Of a stretch of 64,000 nt of DNA, positions 46,159 through 58,049 are shown piece by piece. The notes below the pieces were generated by a model that was not told the DNA's origin, ran no database searches, and saw only the letters and a program-made list of their open reading frames with translations. Every line of letters starts with the position of its first letter. Within the stretch, counting starts at the first letter, position 1. The stretch is from assembly GCA_030280995.1 (NCBI GenBank), contig JASXTE010000015.1, positions 28,029,001 to 28,093,000 on the forward strand, in the 5' to 3' direction. The stretch is from Hemileia vastatrix. Taxonomy: Eukaryota > Basidiomycota > Pucciniomycetes > Pucciniales > Zaghouaniaceae. Both the position numbers and the translations under genes were made by a program.

Positions 46159-47191
46159 CAGGATCCATGAAGTTTATCAATAGTGTATGAGTTAAGTTTC
46201 AAGTCATATGTTTCATCATTTTCTTGCACCCATTTCTAGGTTATCTCAACAATTTTTTTCAAGTTTTATTATATTAATCAAAACTGTGGTAAGTTGTGAA
46301 AAATTAGCTAATCCAAATCTCAAATTGAATATTAATATTTTAATAATTTTGAATGTTGCTTAAGGTATTTCATTGGGTGATTCATAATATTATTTTATCA
46401 ACTTAGTAGTTCTATAACTTTTGAAAAGTAACAATATTGGTATAGTTAGGGACAACAATGCAATATCTTGTGCAGACTAAGATATATTGCAAAATAAAAC
46501 TATTCAATTTTTTTTTCCCTTAGTTGTATCCAAGTTTATCAAAGGTTTGGTCACGGTGCCCACACCCTAGCCTGACACTCCTCCTGTCACTTAAAAAACA
46601 AATTCTTATCTTAAATTCTAATGTTACCAATTTTATATTTATAATTCATTTCTTGTTTGATGAGGCATATCAGAATATATGTGAATCTTGCATTGTCATC
46701 TGAAAGTAAATTTAACAAATATTCATAAAGGATTATCCTTTTTTTTCATATAATATACTAATTAAGTGTATCTCCATTGTTTAGGAGTAAATTCTAATTT
46801 AAAAAATTTTGAATTTACCCGTGGCAATTTGCATATGGGATATAAATTTGTTATTATTTGTTTTTCACACTAAAAGTCCCCAAAGAATTACTAGTATTTT
46901 CTGTTAGCTACATCAAATTTCGCTTCAATATAAACAGATTGTGATTTAGCATGTTACTCAGTTTACCCCACTATGAATAATACATGTTAAAAAAAGCTCA
47001 AATAATATAAAATCCCCCTCTTTATGTTTTCTGTTTCTTTCATCCTCACTTTAATTTTAATCTTATTCAATTTTTTATCCTATTAAATTATCAACTTCAA
47101 TTTTCTAGAATAGAGTTTCTTATAATTATTCATCATATTACATCATAATTTTTTGATATCAAATACTTTTTTTTAATATTCATTAATCAAT
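46159..47191. other. Intergenic region upstream of gene Y
   Basis: AT-rich without genes. A GC-richer patch near 46540-46600 (TTTGGTCACGGTGCCCACAC) is not explained. Confidence 0.5.
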
Positions 47192-49622
47192 ATGTCTAGT
47201 ATACAAAATCCTACACCTCCACTTTGTATGTATATCATGTTCCTCTCTCTTAATTTATATATTTCACTTATGTTCTATATCTTTTTTTTTCAAAAATTTG
47301 ATTTTCCAGAACCCAAATGTGTTTCATCCCACTCTCTGATTGATACTCGCTTTGAAGCTTTTGAGCTTGCACCATGTCTGCCACATGGCATGGCACCTAA
47401 CCCTCCTGTACTTAGCAATGAGAGGCAGGAAATAACAAGAGTTCAGTATCGCAATTTACTTGAATTGGCTAGAGATAAAACAGAAGAGCTTGTCAAGATC
47501 CTTAACAATAATCCTTCTCCTTCATATTTATCTAACCCTTGTAATGACTTACTCCAATATGTGAAAAGCCTTGAAAAATGTATGTTCATCACCTTTATTT
47601 TCTCCTTTTAAATTAGTAGAGAAGATTATTAATATTTTTTTTTCTTCATATATATTTGTAGCTTATGAGGAGGGTATGATTCCTCCTGATGAAGTCATTG
47701 TCATTAGGGATGATGATGAGACAGATGAACCATCAGCTTCAACTCATGCTTCAACTTCTAAGGAAAATCTTGAAACACCTGTTATCCGCTCCAAGAAAAA
47801 GAGATTATCCCAAGGCTCCTCTTTTGTTCGACATATTAAACCGGCTTCTGCTAATGAATTTTCTGATGTATCAAATAATAAATCTCAAAAAAAAAGCAAA
47901 GGTTTTGATAATGAGTATATTCTTGTTTCCTTTTTTTTTTACTGTTATTCTTTTATCTTTAAAATTCAATCATATATCTCTTTTATTGCTTACATATTGT
48001 ACTTTTTATCTTTCTTTTGATATTTTGTACCAGAAACTCACCTGCTGTAGATTGTTCCATTCATAAACGCCCTCTCCCTGATGAAGATGATGAAAAGAGA
48101 AATGAAAATAGCGATGATCAACTGTCAGAATATGAAGCTATGCTTGTTCATCAAAAAAAGCAAAGTTTAAAATCTTCTTCAAGACATGTTGATATGTTTG
48201 ATAAAGATGATGATTCAAACAGCTCATCACCAAATTCCTTCATTTCTAAGAAGCAATACCCATCACCTCCTAAATTACCTACTTTGACTTCTTTGAAAGC
48301 TTCTCTACCAATGAAATCAACTCCAATCAAGATATCGAAAAAACCTCTAACTTATTCACCCTCAGTTCTAAAAGAATCTGATTTGCAGGAGGAATTCTGT
48401 AAAATTCATAATTTTTATAAAGGTAGAATCAGCACGGCAAAGGTCCTCAGGTCGTGGTTGGAAATTGTTACTCTCCTCGAATTACGCTCTTCTACTTCTT
48501 CCCAAGAACCCATGTCAAATATACCAATGTTTACTTTTCATTGGGAAAAATCTTGTGGAGAAGATTGGCTTTCAAAACTTACTGAGTTATGTAAGTTACC
48601 ATAATTTTTAGTCTTGACTTTTGTTCTTTTACTTATTTTTTTTTCCTTTTGTAGAAAATATTTTTTTAGAGATTGATAGCTCACAGCTATGGGTACTCGA
48701 TAATATTGATTTCAAAAAAATGGAAGATTTATGTGATCCTGATGGTTTAAATACTGAAATTCTTTCCTCAACAAAGAAAACGGATCACCCTGAATCCAAT
48801 CTTATCCGAATGCTCATGAGATTAATGATCCCAAGTGACCACTGCCGTTCTTCATGGGTATCTCTTATATCATCTTCACTTTATCTGACCGCACATGAAT
48901 TCAGCCAGCTTCCATCACATCAAAACATTAACTCAGATTGTCCAATTGAACGTGGTCTTCAGCTTCTAGCTCACCTTTCAAATCTGAAGAGTCCGATTTC
49001 TGATGGCTTAGAAGTTGGTCCCACTGCACTTCAAACCTGTGATATATCAATGTCAACTCTTCTTCAAATCAGCAATATTATCATTGATATAATTATGTCA
49101 ATTATCATTCTTAAATCAAAATATTGTGCTGCAACAATATCAGGTGGCAAGACTAGTGAAGCTCAACAATCAAGTGAGAAAAACGAAAATACTGAACTGA
49201 CTATAATGAGAGAGAAACAAAAGGCTGCACTAAACAAAATAAATTCTGAATACTCCCACCACCGATATCAATCTTTCACATTCTATATAATTGATGGTGT
49301 CCGTGGTTTATTTCTGAGCTCTCAAGATCATAGATTGGCTTCAGCAGCTGATTGCTTGGAGGTAATATCAGAAGTTAAGTTTCTTAATTTACATGAAAAA
49401 AAAAATCATTTGATGGAAGAAATAATTTGGAAAAATTTAAATAACTATATTTTAACATTAATAAAACCTTTTATAGGCAAGTGTGATCCATTTCCTTTAA
49501 AATTTGATACCCCAAGTCCTCCGGGAATTGCTAGGGCTATTTCTGCAGATTTTCTTAATCACTGGGGCTCCATTCAGCCAGTATCACCTTTTTTTGCTAA
49601 ACATAGCCTTTCAATAAATTAA
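47192..49622 (+). CDS. Gene Y, unrecognised multi-exon cargo gene
   Basis: Coding-looking exons: from about 47192 or 47311 to 47579, 47662-47914, 48034 to about 48591, and 48655-49622. Introns 47580-47661 and 47915-48033 join in frame. Content: 'SHSLIDTRFEAFELAPCLPHGMAPNPP'-type start, an acidic Ser-rich middle (VIVIRDDDETDEPSASTHAS), Lys-rich patches, then a folded-looking C-terminal half (FTFHWEKSCGEDWLSKL; RMLMRLMIPSDHCRSSWVSLISSSLYL). Two other GT-AG pairs (47228-47310 and 48592-48654) would each create a TAA at the junction, so either other sites are used or the gene is decaying. I know no family for it. It is convergent with the TET/JBP gene 0.8 kb away. It might be a nuclear protein from composition, but this is not shown. 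Confidence 0.55.
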
Positions 49623-50421
49623 TATTCCAACATGTAAATAGATAAAGTTCTGTCTATATGATATATCTTGTATAATTCAAGTTATTTTCCTTCAAATACG
49701 TCAAAAAGGTGACCATCTTTGAAATTTATTAAGTAACCTTTGACATGATTTTCTAAATTAATTATTAAAAAAAATTATTGTAAGTCCAGCAATAAAAAAG
49801 ATTTTAAAATCTACTTATATGATTTCAAATACTTGTATTAAATTCTTAAATATTTTATTGTTTATATAAAAATATGATAACTGCTCTAGTTTTGTTACTT
49901 TACCTTTAATATTATATAATCTATTAATTATTACAAATATTTTCGTTGATTGTAACATTTTTAATCAGAAGTAGAACAATTTAAATAATTAAATGAGTAA
50001 ATTCTTAAAAAAATACAATTTAATCTATTATTGATTCAAAATTCTTTCTTCAACTCTTTATTATTAACTTTTTTATTAATAAGCCTGTTTGACCTAAAAT
50101 ACTATACAGTCAATTTGGTAGCATTAAAAGCACATTTTTATGGCTAATATATTTCAAATTCTTTATTATAGTTTTTTTTATTTTAGAACCTTTGCTACCA
50201 ATTTAATAAAAATGACATTTAAAGATTTCACAACTTATATATTTCCTCAAAAGTAAATCAAATTTTCTTATAATATTATGAAAAAAAATTATTTTATTTC
50301 ACAAATAAAAAAAATAGATAATACTATAATTATCAAAACTGAAAATGTTACAGCTACTCCCAGTATTTATCATGTTTAAATTTGCATTAAGTTGTGTATA
50401 TATAATATAAATTTTTAATAT
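49623..50421. other. Convergent 3' intergenic region
   Basis: Very AT-rich, no genes or clear repeats. It must contain the ends of both Y and TET/JBP transcripts. Confidence 0.5.
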
Positions 50422-51640
50422 TTATATATCTAGATTTTTTAGATTTGTCTTAACATTAGATAAATAATACTTTGCTGATTCTATTTCTTCCTCTATTAAG
50501 TCATCTCTTTTCAAAAAAACTCTCAAAGCACTAATCAAATATTCTAACCTAAATTTTTCTTTTTTAATTTCTAAGTATTCTGAAATATCAATATCAAAAA
50601 CATTAAGCTTTTCTATAGCATGAAAAAGTCTAGTGCTGATTTGAATAGAAGAACCTATCATAGTGAAGCCAGGAATTTCATGACATCTTGAGGTAAAATG
50701 CCTTAGTTGATTGGCAGGCCATAATGTCACTGTTATTCCATTAGTTGCTTCAAAGTTGATTTTACTTCGAATTTCGGGAAACATAAGTTCTCCACCTATT
50801 TGTCGTGGTTGGGTCTTATCATACTTCATATGAATGGTGTTTTTTTCTGTATCTTTAGGAAAAAATATTCCTAAAGTATACTCACTTGCATCCTTATCGA
50901 GATGAACCTCATTAGAGAACCCATTACCATTCCCTCCAGATGTCCAAGTTAAATTACTAGCAAACGGTACACCCTCTTCTTCACTAGAAACTTTTGAAAA
51001 TCCAGGAATACCAAGTTTTGCGCAAAGATTAGTTGCCTCATTGTACTTTACATATGATATTTTTTTAAAAAAATATTCAAAGTACATTGCAATCCTCTTC
51101 ATTCGTTTTTTATATTCATCCGTTTTTACAATATCATCAGTGTATTCATCTGCAAGGAAAAGCATTCAAAAATTCAGTATTTAAATTAAAAAAAGTGATA
51201 CTTACAAATATGTAAAGATTTCTTTCTATCTAAAATAAAGCCACCACCAAACATTTTTCCAAAACCACCAGCTCTTTGATGATAACCATTATTTTTAATT
51301 TCATGTTCGCAGTAAGAAAGATCCTTAATGCATTGCACCGTAGCTTCTAACATATCTAGTTCTTTGAGCTCATGAATTTCAAAAGTCTGCACAAGAACAT
51401 TAGGTATTAAGACACCTTTTGGTTTATAAATACTACATCCAGGAAAAAAATTGTAATAATTATTGCAATCTGTCATATTATTTGCATAAGATCGTGCATA
51501 GAAATGTGGCTTCTTCCCGTTTGTATCCATTCCAAGAGCGTTTACAAGTTTCATTCCAGTAGCAATGTCTTTCGCCCACCTATTGTTAGAGTTCTTCCCT
51601 GGCCGTTTTTTTTTTCAAATTGTTACTCATTGATGTTTCA
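50422..51640 (-). CDS. TET/JBP-like 2-oxoglutarate/Fe(II) dioxygenase
   Basis: Exons run from about 51640 to 51210 and 51153 to 50422 on the minus strand, joined by a 56-bp intron (GTAAGT ... TTGCAG). The core has NGFSNEVHLDKDASEYTLGIFF with the H-x-D iron ligands (about 50904-50896), GGELMFPEIRSKINFEATNGITVTLWPANQLRHFTS with the distal His (about 50699), and the following Arg as candidate 2-oxoglutarate anchor. This G-G-x-[LF]-x-F-P and His pattern is that of fungal TET/JBP proteins. That family oxidises 5-methylcytosine or thymine in DNA and is known to be expanded on DNA transposons of basidiomycetes (Iyer and colleagues). At the N-terminus ATGAGTAACAATTTG and an A10 run are out of frame with the downstream RPGKNSNNRWAKDIATG by one base. 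An ATG at 51554 could serve instead. Catalytic residues look intact. Confidence 0.82.
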
Positions 51641-53356
51641 ATCCTAAGAGAATTCAATTTTGATTTAAAATAGAAAAAAATCAAAAATTAGAAAATAGTA
51701 ACATAATTTCAATTATCAGTCAATGATACCTTTAACTTTATCATATCTTCAATATTAGAAATACAAAAGTTAGAATATCTACATATTAGTAAATTTATAT
51801 ACTTTTTCTTTATTTCAAATATTAAGAAAGAGTTTCAAAGGTATACTTTATTAAATTATACATATAAAGAGTATAGCTTTATCCTGTATGCATTCAGCAA
51901 GTACGAGATTTGGCTCTACACTTAATATTAATAATATAATGAAAGTATAACTCCAATACACTAGTAATATTAAAAAATTTACGGAATTATGATATCCACA
52001 TATATAAAATGAAAAATCTTGCTCTGATCAATATATTGACTTAGAAAGTTATACTTCAATAAATTATTAATTTTTAAATTGTAGCATTGTCCTGTATGCT
52101 TTCAGCAAGTGCGAGACTTTGAAACAACTTAAAAATCAATAAATTAAAGGTAAAGTACAAACAATCTAATTATTATTATGAAAAGCAAAACATTATCCTG
52201 TATGCTTTCAGCAAGTACGAGATGATATTTTACTTTTCATATTAATAATATAATGGTTGAGAAAGTATTAAAGAAATATAGAAAAATGATAAGCAAAACA
52301 TGAACTTAGATGTCTATAAAATCTTCTTCCATTTGTAGCTGATTGATCAAAATTAATTATAAAGTTTATTTTATAATCACTGTTTTAAAAAATAAATGGT
52401 TAGATAAATAAATTGAACATAAGTAAATTGACAAACAAATAAAAAAACTTTAAGTTAACTGAAAAAGAATTATTTTATAATGAATCAAAAGGGTACAGTA
52501 AAAGATACCATAAAAATAAATTCAGAATTAGAATCATTAGATTAACTTGTCAAAAGTGTAAAAAAGTGTAACAAACCAAAATGATATGAAATGCAATAGC
52601 AAGAAAAATTTGCTTACCGGTAATCAGATAAGGTCAAGAAAATAGTACCAATAATTCAAAATGATAAAGCAAAAATATGATTGATAATTTTTGAAAAAGG
52701 TAAGTGAGAAAGAGAAAGGAAAAATTAATTGGGTGGCAAACAGATGTATATATCATGAATTTTCACTGATCACATTTTCAAAAAAATGCAGCTCTCCAAG
52801 TCATATGATAAACTTCATCTAAATTCCAAGAATGATGTTGCCAAGGCACTGTACACAGCATGATCATTTTTTCCTATGCATATACTAATTCCAGCTAGAA
52901 TTTACTTGGCTGCATGTTGTACAGATGCACATTTGTGGAACACTGAATTTTACATCTAAAAAAAATTGACGCCACATAATTCTAGCTACCATGTTTCACG
53001 TAGCTAAAAAACATACACTCATCACATTTAAATTTACATTGCGCCAAAATTAATTCATTTTTGAATTTTTTTAAAGGAAACTATAATGTGCACCACCTAT
53101 TTCTAAAATATGAACCTCCGCACCATATTAAATTGGGAGACTTTTAATTATGCAATTTTTTTGCTGTGACCTTTTTCCTGATCTTACTTGGTTCAAAATA
53201 TTGAAACATGGCCAACGTTGATGAAAGAAACATTTGATTTTGTTTCTATGTGTAACAATGGAAGGCTGTTTCTTACTGGCTGAAGAGTGTTGTATATTTT
53301 ATTTGAACAAATGTTTATTTTTTTATGTATTTTATTTAAAAAATTTACTTTTTATT
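51641..53356. other. Upstream region of TET/JBP gene with three 28-bp repeats
   Basis: Copies of TCCTGTATGC.TTCAGCAAG plus T.CGAGA lie at 51881-51908, 52089-52116 and 52194-52222, in an otherwise AT-rich stretch. They are 0.25-0.6 kb upstream of the TET/JBP coding start and could be regulatory sites. No genes are seen from 52240 to 53356. Confidence 0.65.
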
Positions 53357-53975
53357 GCAGCCAGATTTATACTGGCTGCTTTTTAGAAACCTTAATTTAT
53401 GACCCAAGCCTTTGAAATTGGCTTGGGTCCCTTACATTGCAATTTAGTACTTCCAGCCAGGGGAAACCTGGCTGGAAGTGTCTCTTTCAAGCAATCGAAG
53501 TCGCTAAAAGCGACTTCGATTGCTTGCTGTAATGTTTGCCACCCTCCCAGCTAATTTACTAGGCTGGGAGGTGGCCAAAGCAGTGTGCAACGCGCGTTGC
53601 TGCTGCAAGTAACGCGCGTTGCACAATCGCTACCATATTTCATGCAGCTGATATCAAGTCAGCTGCATGAGATATGCGCAGCATGTGCAATGCGCGCTGC
53701 ATGCAACAGCAATGCAGGCTGCATGTGCTGCATGCAACGCGCATTTCTGCTGCATGCAATGCGCATTACTTGCAGCAGCGATGCGTGTTGCATGTGCTGC
53801 ATGCAGTGCATTGCACAGCCAGTTTTTTTCTGGCTGTGCCATGCACACAGAGAAACCAAAGTCCCTGCAAGGGACTTTGGTCTCTAAAATGGAAGCGACT
53901 TTCCCTACCAGGTGCAATCTGGTGGGAAAGTGAGAGAAACGTTAGACTGAAGTTGTTTGAAAGAAACTTCGGTCT
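53357..53975. repeat. Array of about twelve different perfect or near-perfect hairpins
   Basis: Stems differ in sequence and follow one another: 53357-53379 (8 bp), 53401-53429 (10), 53449-53479 (13), 53488-53526 (18-bp stem, 3-base loop), 53537-53577 (about 13), 53585-53624 (14), 53641-53669 (11), a complex TGCATGCA-rich fold 53675-53812, 53813-53839 (10), 53849-53885 (about 15), 53898-53931 (13, one mismatch), 53944-53975 (11, with pairable G-T). The stretch is much more GC-rich than its surroundings. Overlapping open frames on both strands are by-products of TGC repeats. Confidence 0.93.
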
Positions 53976-56263
53976 TAAAAACATTAAAAATCATAAAAAA
54001 AAATGAGAAATGTAGAAAAAAAATTAAAAATTAAAAATTAAAATGTGAGTATAAGAAAAAAAATAAGTGCTAGTGATACCAAAAATCCAAGCCAATTTCA
54101 TTTGTCTTGGTTATTTAATAATTATTTTTTAATACATTAAATTTAAAATTCAAACACCATAAAATATATGAATTTTTTTTATATGAATATTATAAATTTA
54201 ATCTACCTCTTTCTCATAATTATATTTATAATTTTGTTTTTTTAATTTTTGACATTTAAGCTTATTTTTTGGAAATACAAAATTAAATTTTCAACTAAAT
54301 TTTTTAGTAAGGTAAAATAAATTATAAATTTGACATTTTGTAATTGAATAATGAAAAAAATTTTAAATTTATTTAAAAAATATTTTTGTTAGAAGAATAC
54401 AAATATTTTAAGGGTAGAAATATGGTGCAAATTGTAAGTAAAAAAAATATAATTTTTTTGTGAGGGGTTATTTCTATTTTTAAAAATATTTTTCAAAAAC
54501 ATTCATTAAATACTGAATTAAATTACTTTGAAACTAAAATTTTTTGTTAAATAATTAAAAATGAAATAATAATATTGTTGTATTTGATATAAAATTTGAA
54601 TTTGTAATATTAATGTCTCTTTAAGTAAATTTGAAAATCATTTAAAAAGACCATGTTGATAAGTACTTCATTTTTGATATACAATGGTTATATATATATC
54701 TTATATATATTTCTTGAGTGTTATTTTTATATACATTCAATAAAATTTGTAATATAAAATGCCATTTAATAATTAATTAATGTTCAACTTAGTTATAACA
54801 ACTTCATATTTAATACCAGCCACTAGTATTTACTTTTTAATTTAAAACTCCAATATAATATGAGAGTATCCTTATTTTGTCTGTATGTAATGAACAACAA
54901 TAACAGACCATAAATGAGTGGGTAATTAATTACAATAAATAGTTGAAGAATAACCTATAAGAAATGATAAGTTTATCAAAAAGAGTACATTAAAAAAATA
55001 TACTTTTGAATTTTTTTTGATATAATTTGGGTAGTTAAATGAAAATTTAAATTATCAGACATCAAAATGGATAAAATCTAAAAGTAGTGTTTATATAATA
55101 AGCCTCATATAAAAAAAGGATAAAAAATCTACTATGTAACTGAATTATTAAATATTAAGGTATTATTAAAATTATTGAAAAACTTATTTTACAGTTATAA
55201 TGAAATCTAAATGTGAAAATAATGGTGGGATAATAGTAAGACTATGTGGAAACACTTTAATTTATACATACTTTCAACTATGTTCAGATAAAAAAATTGT
55301 TAAAATTGTATAATAACATCTAGTTAATAGTGATGCAATTTTATTTAGATCAAGAATAAATTTTTCTGAGGAAAAACTAATTAAATTGAGATATGGCCAT
55401 CTCCTTTCAAGAGATAGAATAATAATAAAAATTTAAAAAATTATAATAAGTATTCTTAATCACCATTTTTGAAAAGTCTCTAGTAAAATTCATTATAATA
55501 TATCATTCATTGATTACATTATATGGAGTTTCATCTTGAAGTAGTGATGTGCAGCTTTGAACTTATGTTATGGAAAACAAAAAAGTTAAAAAATATATAG
55601 TTATACTAATGAAAAAGCCAAAAATAAAAATACTATTATAAATTAAAAAAATAAAACTACATAAATTTTATTCTGCTCTAATGATGGAAGGGTACTATGT
55701 ATGAATTTCCACATGTTAAATCCAAACCTGCTTTAAGGCTAGTTTACAGGTAGAGCTATTAAGTTTCCTTAAATTCTAAAAATAACTTATGCATTTTACT
55801 AATTATTTTTTTCTTGTTTTCTTTCCAAAGTTGTTAGAGTTGCTTAATTAATACTGTTATCTTGATTGTAAGATATATAATTTTTTTTGAATACATGATT
55901 TATTGTTTCAAAAATTATATTATAAATTTAAATCATTTATTTCATTTTCTAAAGCTTCATTGTCAAGGACACAACTCCATTTTCTATTACTTAACAAATA
56001 TATAAAATGTGATAGTAAAATTTGAGGAATTTTCTTTTTGAGAGGGTCAAACTATATTGTGAAGATTTTTATCTAGAAATTCTTGTACTCTAAAACCAAA
56101 TAATTTTCTCCCTTAAGTAAGCCATTTCAAAAATATGAGAATATAAACAAGAATATTAACTTATCTTATTTTAATTTTCTTTACTGAAAGTTTTAGTTCA
56201 ATCCCTTTTTTTATATGACATTAGTATAAAAACATGGTTAAATGCTACTATATAATTAATTTT

Positions 56264-56306
<43 letters not shown>

Positions 56307-58016
56307 TTAGAAGGTCATCCTTTTTTATTTACTTCAATAAATGGCTCAATTATAATACCCAACACTTATTAATGTTTCCCAAACTCAATAACAAATTTCT
56401 CATATGAAATATTAGCTTCTAATATAAGAAGTTTATCTATAGATGATATTCAACATGTGATTTTACTTTTTAGATTCAGCTAAAATTAAACAAAAGGAGA
56501 AATTATGCATATGTGTATAAATGGTAACCATATGTTACTTAGAGGATTGTGAAATTCACTCATCAGAATGGTTTAAGTATTAAAATAAATTGAGGTCATT
56601 ATTTTCTAGTATTTGAAACTAATTAGGAAATTATTCTAAAAATATATTTTAATGTGTATCATGTTTAAAAAGTTGGAAATATGATTTTTGAAAATTGTGA
56701 GTTTCTTATGAGATACCAAACTTTAGTTTACATTGTTTCAAGTAGAATAGAATTTTAGTATTAGAAATTGAAAGCAATGTACCATTATCAGATTTTAACT
56801 GTGTTCTACTTATAGAATGATTACATAACATTAAACATTATTTAAATCAAAAAGGTTTAAAAGATATTTAGAATTTTACCAAATTTCACCATTTATTAAT
56901 CTTTGATTTGAAAACAAACTATGATGTACACTCACTAGAAATAAGCAATCCCAATTTTAACATAATTTATAAATCCAAAAATAATGAGTCAATTAACATG
57001 AAAATATATATTATTTCAAAACCAATTCTCTAGATTTAAAATATGATGCTTTAATGAAAAATTATTACAAAACTTTAATGCAATGAAGTCTCTTAAAAAA
57101 TTCAAAAATAGAATATCAAAACAAGTAATTTCTGCAAAAAAAACTACTAACTATTGTAGATAAAGCATAAAAATAAGTCATATTTTTTAAAAAAATGATC
57201 TAACAATATTTATTTTTGTTAAAAAAATCAAAACATTGTTAAGTTTGCTTGTTATAATAATGTTAAAATCCACTAAACATTATCTAAAGGTGGTAAAATA
57301 TGTTAAAAATAAGTTGAATTTTATGAGATAAAAATCAACAATTTTGTATCATTTCCTGTTTTGCTATGACTTTATTCCACCCTTTTTATCTGATTCTTCC
57401 AGTATTTCTTTGCTATGATCACTAGTTTTCAAGTTAAAATTTACAAATGTTCATTATACTTGATAATATGAAAAATAACTCAAACTTTTATAACTACAAA
57501 ATAAGATTTTGTAACTCCTTCTTTCAATCAATATTTGAAGAAATTTTTAGTTTATTTGAGTAATGATTTTAAGAATAACAAAAAATTTGAAATTCACAAG
57601 GAATTATTTCCAGAGACTATAATTATTTACTTGTGTAATGCATGAGCTACTTATCAATGATGTAAAACATCAGAAAAGTAAGTTATAGTTATAAATCTAC
57701 AGATTATACTGTTTCTGGTATATATATCTTCAATAAATCTTTTAAACTTATCTTAGCCTACACACCACACAATAGAAAATCATTATATTAAAAAAGGAAA
57801 AAATTCTATGATAATATCATAAAGAATGATAACCATGGATTAATATTCCATAAAAATGGTTAATAATATTTTAAGAGAACCTAAATCAGTATTCTTTCAT
57901 CAAAATATATCCTTTTTTGTCTTTGTAATTTATTCCAAACAAATTTTTTGAAAGTTGAATCTATATATCTAATGCCAAAACCACTATTAAGTTCCCTCTT
58001 AGACTTTTTAAGAAAT

Positions 58017-58049
<33 letters not shown>

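Noticed and set aside
53585..54006. Overlapping Cys/Met-rich open frames on both strands
   Set aside because: They arise from TGCATGCA-type repeats and hairpin stems; frames overlap on both strands and have no family likeness.
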